From contig NW_022985181.1 of assembly GCF_010093535.1 (NCBI RefSeq), forward strand, positions 62,001 through 126,000: a stretch of 64,000 nt of DNA. The letters are read 5' to 3'. This document shows, in pieces, positions 23,592 to 35,488 of this stretch (positions are counted from its first letter, which is position 1; each line of letters begins with the position of its first letter). The notes beneath the pieces were generated by a model that saw nothing but the letters and a program-made list of their open reading frames with translations, was not told the DNA's origin and made no database searches. This DNA is from Lindgomyces ingoldianus (lineage: Eukaryota > Ascomycota > Dothideomycetes > Pleosporales > Lindgomycetaceae). The translations under genes were made by a program, and so were the position numbers.

Positions 23592-23906
23592 TTAGCTTAT
23601 TTATAGTCTTCTAGTAATGCTTAGATATAGCTTATAGTTTTATAGTTTTATTCTGCTTTTTTAAACATACTATTTGTTTGTTATAAAGCTTTAAACAGGT
23701 TTCATTTATAGCTATAGTTAGAATAGAATAGTAAGTATTCTATAGTACTAGATTTAGCTATACTAAAAGTAAACTTTACCTATAGAAGCTGTTATACCTA
23801 GTTATTTTAATTCTTGTTAACATACTTTAATAAGTACTATTCTAAGCCGCTGTTTATCTATTCTATTTACCTACCTATTTAAAAATAAAATACTGTTAAT
23901 ATTAAA
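23592..23906. other. AT-rich spacer, no gene seen
   Basis: Decayed sequence between the foldback element and a solo LTR. No motif recognised. Confidence 0.5.
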
Positions 23907-24307
23907 TGTAACAATGCGCTACGCTACATGCTAGAAGCTAGTTCTCTCTTCAGGCCTAGGGCCTCGCCTAGGCCTTAGCAAGAATATATCTTCTTTTAAA
24001 GCAGCACCTCTACTTCTTGTAACGAGGTCGGCACAGTCAACCACGTGGCCTTCTCTCGCTCATAGAGGTTTAGGCTAGGCTAGAGACAACCGCTAGTGCT
24101 AGTGCTTACCCTAGCATTACATATGTATATATTATACTATGCGAGAATACTGAGCTTAAGTATTCTCGTGCGTACCTTTTAGTACAGTGGGGAAAGTCCT
24201 ATAGTATTAGCTTGTTAGTTGGGGCGCCTACCTTTTTACACTTCTTAGTTTACTCTGTTTAAGTTACATCACCTTTTGCTCGTAGCTGAAAGATGCTGAT
24301 TGTAACA
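23907..24307 (+). mobile_element. Solo LTR (173-base family) containing a nested 223-base element
   Basis: Starts TGTAACAATGCGC and ends GATTGTAACA, flanked by TTAAA (23902-23906 and 24308-24312). Removing the nested element and one target copy leaves 173 bases. A decayed inverted relative without the insertion lies at 30848-31016, which confirms the uninterrupted sequence. Confidence 0.87.
24018..24240 (+). mobile_element. 223-base element, copy 4
   Basis: Starts TGTAACGAGGTCGGC and ends TACCTTTTTACA, flanked by CTTCT (24013-24017, 24241-24245), inside the solo LTR at 23907-24307. It is GC-richer than most copies. Confidence 0.9.
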
Positions 24308-24563
24308 TTAAACTTTTAGCTTTCAACACTTATAATGTTTTTTCTAGTAGCTTAATGTAAAAAGATTATTGAAATAAGGTAGGCGCCTCGCCTGCCAAGC
24401 TAATACTATACACCTTTCCCTACTGTACTAAAAGGTACGCACGAGAATACTTAATTAGAGTATTCTCGCATAGTAATATATATATAGATAATACTAAGGC
24501 TAGCACTAGCACTAGCGGTTGTCTCTAGTCTAGTCTACACTTCTATAAGCGATAGAAGGCCAC

Positions 24564-24881
24564 TGTCACGGTATCCTCCCCGGATCCCAGACATAACCGT
24601 ATTAGACGCGTACTAGAGTATTATTAGTGCACGTCTGACACAAACACAACACAATATAGACATAAACTTAAGCATAAACTGCCTTAACACTAACTAAACC
24701 TAGAACAGGCTTAATTTATACCTAAAGCACTTAGACTTCTAAGCTAAGTATTTAATTACTAATTTTTTTCTAAACTTTCCTATTCCTTACATAACATCTT
24801 GTACCTACTATAATACTTTATATAGTAATTAAACTAGACCTCTGTAAAGCTTTATAACCTTACTTGTGCATAATTATAACA
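24564..24881 (+). repeat. 5' LTR (318 bases)
   Basis: TGTCACGG to ATAACA. The outer, left end is intact and GC-rich (GTATCCTCCCCGGATCCC) while the inner end is RIP-altered (AATTATAACA against AATTGTGACA in the 3' LTR). Confidence 0.92.
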
Positions 24882-24899
24882 TTATGTTGTGTTAAAACT

Positions 24900-27800
24900 T
24901 TAGCTAAGAATAGCCTCTAAATTTAATCTAATAAGCTTAGTACTTACATAACTCTAAGCTATTAAAGTAAGCTAAAAAGCCTTCTAAGAAGCGCTTACTT
25001 TATAGAAAAGCTGCTATGTTGTAAACTTTAAAGCTTTTTAAAAGGACTTTAAAGAACAGCTTTGCATTATTAAGTAGTCTATTTCTGCCTTAACTTCTAT
25101 TATAGTAGTAGGAACTAAGAACTTACTAGCCTTAAAGCTTACCTAGAAGTCTAGAGATAGCTTAACTTTTTTCTGCCTAATGCTGCCTACAACCTATAAC
25201 CTTTTTAACTTAGTAATAAAATCTAACTAACTCTCTAATCCCCTACTGTTTAACAGAAAATAAAAAGACCTACTTTCCTTTCTACACAAGCTCTAATATA
25301 AACTTAAAGGAAATATAGACTAATTCCTCTCTAAACGCTTTTAGTTACTATATGCCTACTCTTAACTTAACTATAACATAACAGCCTTAATTAACTTACT
25401 AATAAATAAAGATATTATTAACCTAGATTAATTTATAGTGTTCTTATAAGTAACTTACAGAGACCTAAATAAAAAGTTAACAGCCCTAAGTTGCCTAAAC
25501 ACTTTATAATAAAGAAAAAAAAGCTTTACTTTACACTTTACTAAGTTCTGCTAACTTGCATCTAATACAGGCCTAAATAAGATAGGTCTAATTATAGCCT
25601 TATATAACTCCCTCTTAACTAAACTGTAACACGCTATAGTAGAAGAACCCCTTCTAAACAACCTTAACACATATGCAAACCTAATTGCTACCTATAATAA
25701 TAACATAAGGTTCCTCTCTGTACAAGCTCTAATACGCCCCTAAACTAGCGCAGTTATAAATAAAGACCTTAATGTAATAAAAATTAATTTAAATTATGCT
25801 CTAGTTAGTTCTAGAAAGCGTAAAGATTACAAAAAAAAAAGTTAATGCTTTAAGTGTAGTAAGCATAGTTATATTTTCTAAAACTGCTTTATTCCTCTTT
25901 CTTAAGTCTGCGTAAGTAGTGCTACTAGCACTTATTAAAGATCTTTACTATTTTAATTTTATTTTTATAAGGGCTTTAACTTATATTTAAGCTCTAATCT
26001 CCCTTACTACTCTTAATATAGCTGCAGCTATAGCAGTAGGAGCCTGCAAAAAGGCTTGTCCTAAGGCTAAGTTGCCCTTTAGAACTAATTTAACACTAGA
26101 TCTCTGCTAACTTATAGGCTAAGTCTTTTACTAATAACTAAAAGTACTAAGTTAATATTCCTATATGTTTATAATAAGAAACTATATTAGCTCTAATATA
26201 AGCTCTTATTAACTTAGAAGCAAATAGCATAGGTTATATTAATAAAGAACTAGCACGTAAACTAAATCTCTAATTAACACTACTTACCTAAATAATTTAC
26301 CTAACTAGATTTAATAGAAAATAACTTAAAAAAGGTTCTATCTCTTATACTATAACTATTATAATTACCTACTAACACTATAAGAAGCAGATTAAGCTCT
26401 ATGTAATAAACACAAGATGTTATAACCTAATTCTAGAACAACTATAGCTGTATTAGCACAAGGTTGCCTTTAATTACTAAGAGTAAGTTCTAAACTTTAA
26501 CTTTTTCTAATGCTAAGATGTATGCTTACGCTTACACCTAAACAACACCTAAATAGCACTTAATATAGAAAGTTTTTAGACCTACTTTCTAATAACCTAG
26601 AGAAAAACTACTTAAGTAAGGCTAATAAGCTAGGCCTTTTACTAAGATAAGCTATATAAAATAATTTAATAACTACTTAAACCTAAGAAAAAGAAAGCCT
26701 TTAAGGAACCCCTACCTACTTAATTTAGACATAAACTAGAACTTAAACAGCAGATAAACATCTGCTATATAGAACCTGCTCTGTTTATAACCCTAGCTTA
26801 ATAACTAGATTACAAAATCTACACAGTTACAATTTCTAATATAGACTAAGCTTTAGCTCCCTAAAAACACACTAACTTAAGGATAATAGTCCTTTAAGAC
26901 TACTACAACTTGTTGCATGTTTTTTTTTAAGACAAGTTTAATAAGCTTCTAATACAACATCTGTATAATTACTAGATAACCCTTAAGCCTAGCAAATAAC
27001 CTAGTTATAGGCCACTGTATAAGATGTTGCTAAATAAATTAAAAGTGCTTTAAAAATACCTTAATAAGAACCTAAAAAAAGGGTTTATTTAAGCTAGCTT
27101 CTTACTAGTAGCGTTACTTATACTATTTGTAAAAAAACCTAAAGGTAGGCTTTAATTCTGCGTTAACTACTAAGGACTAAACACTATTACTATTAAAAAC
27201 TAATACTTAATTCCCTTTTTATAAAAAACTCTAAGCTAACTAAGTAAAGCAAAGTATTTTATAAAGTTAGATATTATTACTGCCTTTAATAAGCTAAAAA
27301 TAGCAAAGGGTGATAAGTAGCTAACAGTGTTTTAGACCTAATATAGACTATTTAAGTACCTAGTAATGCCCTTTAGCTTAGCTAACGCGCTTAGTACTTT
27401 TTAACATTTTGTAAACAACTTGCTCTAACCCTACCTAGACATGTTCTGCACTATGTATATTAATAATATTCTAATCTATAGTAATAGCCTTTTAGAGCAC
27501 AAACAGCATGTACGCCTAGTGCTAAAGGCTATAGAAGAAGCAGGTCTACAACTTAATATAAACAAATGCAAGTTCTACTAATTAAAGGTTATATATTTAG
27601 GATATATAATCTTTATAGATAGCATCTAAATAGACCTTATTAAAGTTTAGACTATGCTAGATTAGTAATACCTAAAAAATATAAAGGATGTTTAAGCCTT
27701 TATAAGATTTACTAACTTTTACTAATAATTTATTAACAACTTCTTGCAGCTAGTAAGCTTTATAATTACACTTACTAAAAAAGAAGTCTAATTTAACTTT

Positions 27801-29880
27801 AACTTAAATTACTAATAGTCTTTTAACTAGCTAAAGAAAGCCTTTACTAGAGCTTTAATACTCTACTACTTTAACCTTAAACTACTAATACTTGTAGAAG
27901 CTAATGCCTTAGACTATGTAGTAGCAGGAGTTCTCTTCTAGACTAAGCTAGACAGGACTATTAGGCCTATTATATACTTCTTAAAAAGAATAAGTCCTGC
28001 AGAAGGCAATTATAAGATCTATAATAAAGAATTGCTTACTATAGTACACTGCTTTAAATAATAGCAACCTAAACTAGAAAGTGCAGCGCATCTAATATAG
28101 GTCCTATCTAACTATAAGAACTTATAGTACTTTGTAACTATAAAATAACTTAGCTACTAATAAGCCTGTTAGTTTAAATACTTATCCTGTTTTAATTTTA
28201 AGATTACTTATTATTTTAGTTAAGATAAAGGGAAACTAGATGCCTTTATAAGGTAATCTTAAGATGTCCCTGCTTAGGAAGAAGTGTAAAAGGCTTAACA
28301 CTAAACTTTACTCTAACTTAAGCTATTTTTAGACCTTAACCTAAATAAAATAAATTAGATAATTAATTAAATTATTACTAATAAGTATTTAAATAATAAA
28401 TTTATCTAAGAAACTTTAGACCTGCTCTAAAACAGCGCTAGTTAGTTAAAGAAGGTAACACTAGCTAACTATAAAAACTAAAATAGTAAGCTATATTACT
28501 ATAACTAACTTATAATCTTTAATTCTAATAAACTAAAAATTAAACTACTCTAAATTATACATAACTTGCCTGCTAGAGGACACCTAGGCAGAGGAAAGAC
28601 TCTTGACCTACTACAGAGAGAGTACTACTAGCCCTGCATGTTCTATACTGTACGCTAATACATATTATGTTGCTATACTTGCTGTAAAGTAAAGGCCTCT
28701 TAAGAAAGGTATAATAGCCTGCTTAAACTACTTTTAATCTCTAAATAAGCTTAGAAAGATATATTAATTAATTTTATTATAAACCTACCCCTATCTAAAG
28801 GGTACATAAATATTATAGTAGTTGTTAATTACTTAACTAAGTATTAACACCTAATACTATGTTCCTCTATAACTGCCCCTAATATAGCCTAGTTATTCTA
28901 CTAATATGTATAAGTTTACTATAGCCTGCCTAACATAATTATATTAGACAGAGGTACACAGTTTGTCTTAGCTTTCTAGGACAAACTTTGTAAACAGCTC
29001 TAAATTATCCTCTACCTATTTACAGCTTTTTACCTAGAGACTAACAGCTAGACTAAGAACATAAACACTGTAATAGAATAAGTCCTATAAGTGTACATAA
29101 ACTACTAGTAAAATAACTAGGTAAAATAGTTAGCTACAGCACAGTTTAAAGCTAATAACATAACATTTAAATTAACATAAGTATCTCTGTTTTTAGCAAA
29201 CTATAAATACTACCCCTAAATAAGATTTAAACTACTTATAAATACTCTTTAACTAACTTATTAATTTATATAAGTAATAGATATAAACAGACTTATTAAT
29301 AAAATTTAAAATATATCTAAATATGTTTATAAAAAGCTTACATAGGCTTAAGCTCTTTAACAAGAGTACATAAACTAATTCTAAACCTCTGCCCCTGCGT
29401 ATGCAGCTGGCAAGAAGGTCTAGCTAGACGCTAGAAATATCTAAATAAACTAATAATTAAAGAAACTTAATTAGAAGAACCTTAGCCCTTTTACAGTAGC
29501 TTATATAGTCTTATTACACACTTACTAATTAATCCTACCTAACAGCATAAAGATACACCCTGTGTTCTATGTATTATTACTGCGCTAAGCAGCTCTTAAA
29601 TCTAACTATCTACCTAGATAGCTAAACCTGCTACCTAAACCTATTATTATAAACAATAAACTAGAATATGTTATAGAAGATGTTAAATAGATCTAGTTTA
29701 ATAAGAAAAAACATATCTACAAATACCTTATAAAATAGACTAGATATAATAAACTGTTGTAGGAACCTGCAGAAGCCCTATAAGAGAACTCTGCAGTAAC
29801 CTAATTCTACGCCTAATACCTATCTAAACTAAACCTATACTCTAATAAAGACAACCTAATGCTAAAACTACTAATGTAAA
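24900..29880 (+). pseudogene. Gypsy gag-pol, RIP-inactivated
   Basis: Gag ends in a zinc-knuckle remnant at 25846-25887 (CFKCSKHSY.. with His changed to Tyr and an Arg-position stop). Reverse transcriptase: VNY.GLN near 27165, LVMPFSLANALSTF near 27360-27400, and YINNILIYS with the catalytic pair at 27456-27467 changed from Asp-Asp to Asn-Asn. RNase [21 protein letters not shown] near 27955-28010. Integrase: zinc-binding HNLPARGH.. start near 28558, DRGTQFV near 28945, and a chromodomain-like YLIKWTRYN near 29730. Every listed change is C-to-T or G-to-A. Confidence 0.85.
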
Positions 29881-29911
29881 GAATTCTCTTCCTAATAAGA
29901 GGGGGGGGTAC

Positions 29912-30229
29912 TGTCACAGTATCCTCCCTAGATCCTAGACATAACTATATTAGACATGTACTAGAGTATTATTAGTGCATGTCTAACATAAATATAACAT
30001 AACATAGACATAAACTTAAGCATAAACTGCCTTAACACTAACTAAACCTAGAACAGGCTTAATTTATACTTAAAGCGCTTAGACTTCTAAGCTAAGTATT
30101 TAATTGCTAATTTCCTCTTAAACTTTCCTGTTCCTTACACAACGTCTTGTACCTACTATGATACCTTACGTAGTAATTAAACTAGACCTCTGTGAAGCTC
30201 TATAACCTTACTCGTGCACAATTGTGACA
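29912..30229 (+). repeat. 3' LTR (318 bases)
   Basis: TGTCACAG to TTGTGACA. Here the inner, left end is RIP-altered and the outer, right end is intact, the mirror of the 5' LTR. Confidence 0.92.
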
Positions 30230-30304
30230 GCCACGTAGTTAACTGTGCCTACCTTGTTACACTTATCTCTATTATGGACTATTTTATTTAGTAGGCTATA
30301 TTTT

Positions 30305-30847
30305 TGCAATAGTCACACAATAGTCGGATGCGTCGTCACCATAGTTGTATGCATCTCACCATGGTCTGTTGCCAAGGCTCACCCACTTATTTCGCATATA
30401 TATAGACTCCTACAAAGAACTCCTCTAGCAATGAATTCAATCTAGTTCCTCATGCCTCTAGTGCTTCACATAGCTTCACACTATAGCTTGCTAGTAGAAC
30501 CTTTTAAACTTTATAAGCTAACTTTTCTACTAGTATTAATTCTATAGCTTAAAAATATGTATATTTTTTTTATTAGCATATAATTACTATAATTATATTA
30601 TATATTTTTTAGATTCTTGTTTCTTTACTTTCGTTGCTTGGTAATAATGTTTATAAACATGCTTATTTAAAGTTTATCTAGTGTAGGTAGCAGCTAGAGT
30701 AACTTACATAGCTTATGCTTTACTAGATTGTTTTTATATATAATTATAATTTTTTAACTCTTTTTAACTATTTTTTTTTAAATTTTTATACTTTAAAAAC
30801 TTTTTTATTTTATCTACTATAGGTTTAACTTTTTAATATTTATACTT
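30305..30847. mobile_element. Terminal type C element, decayed
   Basis: 30305-30480 matches 14830-15068 in reverse complement, including AATAGTCGGATGCGTCGTCA and GTTGCCAAGGCTCACCCAC. The remainder to 30847 is AT-rich with no recognisable frame. The open frame at 30245-30445 runs through this terminal sequence and is not a gene. Confidence 0.5.
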
Positions 30848-31016
30848 TGTTATAATTAGCATGCTTAAGCTACAAGTAAAAGGTAGTGTAACTTAAATAG
30901 ATTAAACTAAGAAGTAAAAGTGTTGCTTTAAAGAAAGATATACCTCTACTAAAGCCTAGGCTAGGCTTTAGGCCTAAAAAGAGAACTAGCTTCTAGAATA
31001 TACTATAACACACTGC
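30848..31016 (-). mobile_element. Decayed solo LTR of the 173-base family
   Basis: Reverse complement aligns with 23907-24307 minus its nested insertion, including the motif around GGCCTAGG..CCTAGGCC. Edges are RIP-altered, so the exact left and right ends are uncertain by a few bases and no target duplication is claimed. Confidence 0.65.
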
Positions 31017-31061
31017 TATCTACTCTAGTAAGCTATAAAAATTAATAATAAGTTTATCTTA

Positions 31062-32930
31062 ACATACTTTACAGGCGAGTTGCTCACACACCTGAGTCGC
31101 TTACTTTTGCTAAGACTACACCCTAATAAACTCTATTATAGCCTATAACAACCCGCTCTAGCACTATATAGTACAGAATAGCCTAGAATATTATTTAGAT
31201 ACTACTTCTGCTTCTTACTTACATGTTTATGTGTTATACCTAGTCTAATTATACTATTTACAGCGCCTTTAGAATAGCTTACCTACTTTAGCTTATACCT
31301 ACTTTTTTACCTTTTTTCTGTTACTACGCGCTTTAAACTTTTTTAAAGCTATTAAGTATAAGCTTTTTTAAATTATTAAAGTCTTTTTTACTTTAATTTA
31401 CTTTTTTTTATGTAATTTATATTATGTAGTAGCTTTATTAGCTACTTAAAGCTTAGTAATTTTCTATTACACTAACACTAGCTTATACATAATTATTACT
31501 GCCCTTTTTAAGACTTTTTTAAACACTTTAACTATAAAATTTAGTAAACTATTTATATACTTCTAAATTTTTATCTTTATAAGTATTAATTATAACTTAA
31601 GTTTTAAAGTATAACTTAAAGTTTACAACTACTAAGGCTTATTATATATAAGTAGTAGTAGTAATAGAGTGCGTAACTTTATATTAAGGCCTATTATAAC
31701 TTAACTTATTATAAGTTAAAAAGAACTAATCTAGTGCTTTAAAACTTTTTTTAAATATTACTAAAAGTAATTATAGCATTATAGGCTACTTTAAAGTATA
31801 GTAAAAACTTTATTTTTATAATATAAGTAATCTAGTTATATATAAAGTTTTAGCTTAGCACTTATACACTTTTTTTAAAGAAGTAAAACAACTTACATTA
31901 AGTAGCTATAAAAAGTGTAATAAGTAAAAAAGTATATAAATAGTAATAATTTTATTATCTTTATAGTATTACTAAAAATAAAGTAGGTAATAGCTCTTAT
32001 AGCTATTAATAACTAGTAGATAGTAGCTACTAATAGTACACTTTTTTATATGCGTGTTAAAGTGCTTTAACTAGTCTAAACTAAGCTAATTAGTAGTCTA
32101 GCTGTGCTTAGAAACTATAATAACTTAATTTTAAAGTAGATTTTTTTTATACTAGTTTAAAAAGTAATTACTACTCTAAAAAATAATAAAAGGTAAAATA
32201 GCTTACTTTTTAGCATTAATGCTCTAAATAGCTATTGTCTACTTCTAGTTGCCTAGCTAGACTACTTTTAGCTATTTTTATCTCTCTAAACTTCTAATAA
32301 CTACTCTAGTAGATATCTAGCCTATTATAAACCTTATTTTATTAATGTTATACATATTATTATTTTAGATGCTATACTTAGCTTTAATATTTTTTATAAA
32401 GTTAAACTAGCTTTAAATTACTATAAAGTTTTTATAAAAAGCTTTTTTATAGTTATACTTATACTTAAACTTTAATTTAAGCTTTAAGTAGCGCTTAATA
32501 AATATATTAAGCTAGTTTATGCTAACATAGCCTATATTACACTTAGTGTGTAAAGAATTAGCTATATTAGCTATAGCTGCTAGCTAAGAGGGAAATTTTT
32601 ACACATTTAGCTTAAGTATGTGCTAAATAATTACTTACTTTTTATTATTATCTAGCTTTTATAAGTTAGCTATATAATTAGCTTAGAAAAGTTGTCTAGT
32701 GTGTTTATTACTTATTATTTTTTAAAAAAAACTTTATAAATAGCTATAGTGTATTACTTAAAAAGTATTATATTTTATTTAAAAGCTTAAAGTGTAAGCT
32801 ATATTTAATATTCTTTTAACATGTCTAAGTAGTATTATTAAAAATACATTAGTGTAAAAAGAGTAGTGTAGTAGGGTTTTAGCAAAAGTAAGCAACTTAG
32901 GTGTGCAAGCAACTTGCCTGTAAAGTACGT
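31062..32930 (-). mobile_element. Fot1/pogo-like transposon, type A (1,869 bases), heavily decayed
   Basis: Flanked by TA (31060-31061, 32931-32932). Left end ACATACTTTACAGGCGAG, right end ..CTGTAAAGTACGT. Aligns along its length with 8922-10787, with the transposase on minus. It is one of the most AT-shifted copies; the right terminal bases are better preserved than the interior. Confidence 0.88.
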
Positions 32931-33010
32931 TACTATTTTTAAGTATGTTTAAAACTATATTTTTAGCTTATATATAATTCTTAAAGACGCTATCTAAGTT
33001 ATAATTATTA

Positions 33011-33418
33011 ACATACTCTATAAGTAAGTTACTTACACACTTAAGTTACTTACTTTTACTAAGACTATACTAAACTACTCTTTTTACACTAATGCATTTC
33101 TAATAACACTACTTAAATATGTAAAAGAAATGTTACATATAGCTTATACTTTAGGCTTTTAAATAAAATGTAACCCTTTCTAAGTAATATGCTATAGCTA
33201 ATATAGCTAAATTTTTACACACTAAGTATAATCTAGGCTATGTTAGTATAAACTAGCTTAGTATATTTATTTAGTTTTACTTAAAGCTAAAAGTAAAGTT
33301 TAAGTATAACTATAACTATAACTTTAAAAAGGCTTTTTATAAAAATCTACAAGTAATTTAAAGCTAGTTTAGCTTTATAAAGAATATTAAAGCTAAGTAT
33401 AGTATTTAGTATAAGTCT
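33011..33418 (+). mobile_element. Truncated Fot1-like/foldback fragment
   Basis: Starts ACATACTCTATAAGTAAG after TA (33009-33010), follows the left arm of the foldback elements with an internal deletion, includes the core and stops abruptly at about 33418, where GC-normal sequence begins. It has replaced or truncated the 3' end of the pseudogene at 33419-33941. Confidence 0.75.
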
Positions 33419-33941
33419 TCAGTAGCACTACAAAGAAGGAGGTGGAAGCGCGCGAAGTATGCTTCCACAGCCTTCCGCATCGTTGGAAAACTGGACTACG
33501 ATGTTGTCCATGAAGTGGTACAGCACGTCCACTTTGCTTGATTGCTCCATGCTTGCTGACTTCCGCAATGAACCTATGGAATGCATCGCATTAAGTCTGA
33601 CTAGATTCCAGTGACGCCGGGACAACGGAAGCGGAAGCCAAGAGTTGAACGGTATCCTAAGGATCGATTTACGCACTTTGAGCATCGCGAAAGCCTCGTT
33701 GGAGAGGAGGTCAAACTCGGACTGGTCGGCGCCCTCTGCTCTTGATGGAGACGCCGATGCCGAGCTAGGTGTCCATACATCCCTTCTTGAGGCAGAAGCA
33801 CACCAGCTCCCGGATGCGGATGAAGTCGTAGGAATTAAGCAGTGCCCTGGGGGGATGTATTGCATCGGCGAAAGAGACGATGTCTGCCGTGTGCAGTTGA
33901 TCCGAAATCAGCAGGACGACCTCGTCGGAGAGTTTGAATAA
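33419..33941 (-). pseudogene. Truncated, frameshifted fungal gene remnant, possibly F-box-like
   Basis: Minus-strand frames give LSDEVVLLISDQLHTADI near 33890-33935, then RELVCFCLKKGCMDT up to a TAG near 33770. After a frame change comes FDLLSNEAFAMLKVRKSIL to 33640, a PLPLSRRHW block, VDVLYHFMDNIVV near 33490-33530, and after another frame change VEAYFARFHLLLC, ending at the transposon junction. The pieces lie in the right order for one protein, with at least two frameshifts and an in-frame stop. The opening resembles an F-box start and the body resembles uncharacterised conserved fungal proteins, but this rests on recollection. Function unknown. Confidence 0.5.
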
Positions 33942-34198
33942 TCCACATTTTTGGTCTACCTCTTGGGAGCGGTTTCGATCCTCTATATTCTTGGCTGCGA
34001 CGTCCTACATTGGGCCAGGCAGCTCCTGCTGCACATCCCGATTGCCGAATATGCAAACATTGCACGTGTAACTTACGGACGTGGAACGAACACCTTGATC
34101 ACGTTAGCAGGGAGGGCGGCCGACCCGCTCCTACCACACCATTGTGATAGTTTACTCCAAGGTGGCATGCTAACAAGGCGGACTAGACCGAAGTATCG

Positions 34199-34650
34199 TT
34201 GGCGATGGACACATCCAGTGGCAAAGTGAGCAAGCCAACCATGGAACGGTTCGGTGAAGAGAACGGAGTAGAAGTGTGGACGATGAGATGGCTCGGGAGG
34301 CCCGGGTCTAGCGGCCAGCATGCACCTGTGGTTGTTAAGGTGGAGACAAAGGAGGACGCGGAGAAGCTGCTAAGATCGGACAGTGTTTCGTTTAGGGGAG
34401 GCGGGGTTATCATGTCGCTATTCGAAGAGCGACGTACTCTAGTGGCATGTTTTAGGCAGGACGTTCGGACACAGAGCTCGAGACTGAGCGCGACCGGAAA
34501 CGCGCGGGCAGGAAGGCCATCTTGAGTGCGAGACGGTTAACCTGAGTTGTGCGAACTGCCAACGTCCGCACTGGGCATCGCATCAGGATTGCCCGAAATA
34601 CAAGAAAGAAACGAACAGAATTCTTGCATGCCAACAACATGGCTAACTAG
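34199..34650 (+). pseudogene. LINE (Tad1-like) ORF1 fragment with CCHC zinc knuckle
   Basis: An open frame at 34205-34525 reads a basic nucleic-acid-binding-type domain (APVVVKVETKEDAEKLLRSD, then LFEERRTLVACFR). Without one frame change it stops at 34525. In the next frame, 34545-34640 gives CANCQRPHWASHQDCPKYKK, a CX2CX3HX6C knuckle with the spacing seen in fungal LINE ORF1 proteins. No poly-A tail or target duplication was found, so this is an isolated fragment. The sequence upstream (33945-34198) may belong to it but shows nothing definite. Confidence 0.65.
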
Positions 34651-35488
34651 GTCTACTTATATCCACGGTTGAGATTCGTTTCGTATCTCGCTTTATTTCG
34701 CAATCGCTGTAGCCCTCTCAGATTGCTCAGCAGCTTTGGGCCATTTAGCAATACGACTTGGTAAATTGCTACCCGTGGAAGCAGCTATTACAGTTATCAG
34801 CAATAGTTGCTGTGAAGGCGCTTTTCAAGGGTACTGGTGGATACAAGTAGATTACAGAGTAGAATGTCGACATACGCATACTTGTTCGACCTCTCGGGTT
34901 TGCTATACACTCTCTTTATTTCCTACGTTGATCACCGTGTCAATTGAAGGAGAAATTGGCTCTCACAGTTGGCAATTGAATGGGAGCTAGCACACTTTTT
35001 TTGTAAACTACTCTAGTTGGCGCATAGTAACGGCCCATCCGGGTGCATGGCCATAATAGAAAACACACACACAAACGCGTGATAGTTTGCTGAAGGAGAG
35101 ACGTATTGTTGAAAGAGTAGGATATAATCTCGGACTTTCTTTTACTCGATTCGTGGACGTTCGCTTAGCTAGATCCTGCTGCAAGGCGGCCGTGTAGCTC
35201 AATACCTCGACCCCTAATCCCATCCCAACGACACCCTTCCGGCCCCACCCAAGGGGTGCACGAGGAAGCCATCGTGGAGGACTTCCGTACAATGAGCCTA
35301 TGTTAAACGGTCCTATCTCAGGTGTCCCCAGAACTCACAGCACCAGGAGTATGGTCAATTCATTTTCCTCAGACAAATTGGATTTGACCCGAGCACTTGT
35401 AGGCGACCCCTGGGGATCAATTATGGGAGGTGGCTGCGACCGGAGTCGGATGGGATCAGACACAGTATGCGTTCCTATAATTCTAAGC
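34651..35488. other. GC-normal intergenic sequence, no gene supported
   Basis: Short open frames on both strands have no recognisable domains. A (CA)n-like stretch is at 35059-35076. It lies downstream of the AIM9-like gene and probably includes its 3' untranslated region. Confidence 0.5.

Larger units (their letters stand above)
24564..30229 (+). mobile_element. Ty3/Gypsy chromovirus-type retrotransposon, full length, decayed
   Basis: 318-base LTRs at each end (24564-24881, 29912-30229) and a 5-base target duplication GCCAC (24559-24563, 30230-30234). A G-rich purine tract sits at 29899-29908 just before the 3' LTR. Gag, reverse transcriptase, RNase H, integrase and a chromodomain-like tail read in order on the plus strand. 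Total 5,666 bases, complete in structure but with all frames interrupted by RIP-type stops. Confidence 0.92.
24370..30261 (-). mobile_element. 223-base element, copy 5, split by the 24564 Gypsy element
   Basis: The first 194 bases (24370-24563) and last 27 bases (30235-30261) join to 221 bases aligned with the other copies. The Gypsy element entered it with duplication of GCCAC. Outer flanks ATTAT and CTTAT differ by one base. Confidence 0.82.

Noticed and set aside
30245..30445. 66-residue frame between Gypsy element and type C repeat
   Set aside because: Runs through a transposon terminal sequence repeated at 14830-15068.
33645..33941. 98-residue plus-strand frame overlapping the minus-strand pseudogene
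   Set aside because: The minus-strand pieces form an ordered protein-like series; the plus frame has no recognisable content.
35180..35250. Sequence resembling a tRNA D-arm (GTGTAGCTCAATACC)
   Set aside because: No matching acceptor stem, anticodon arm or TTC arm could be folded.
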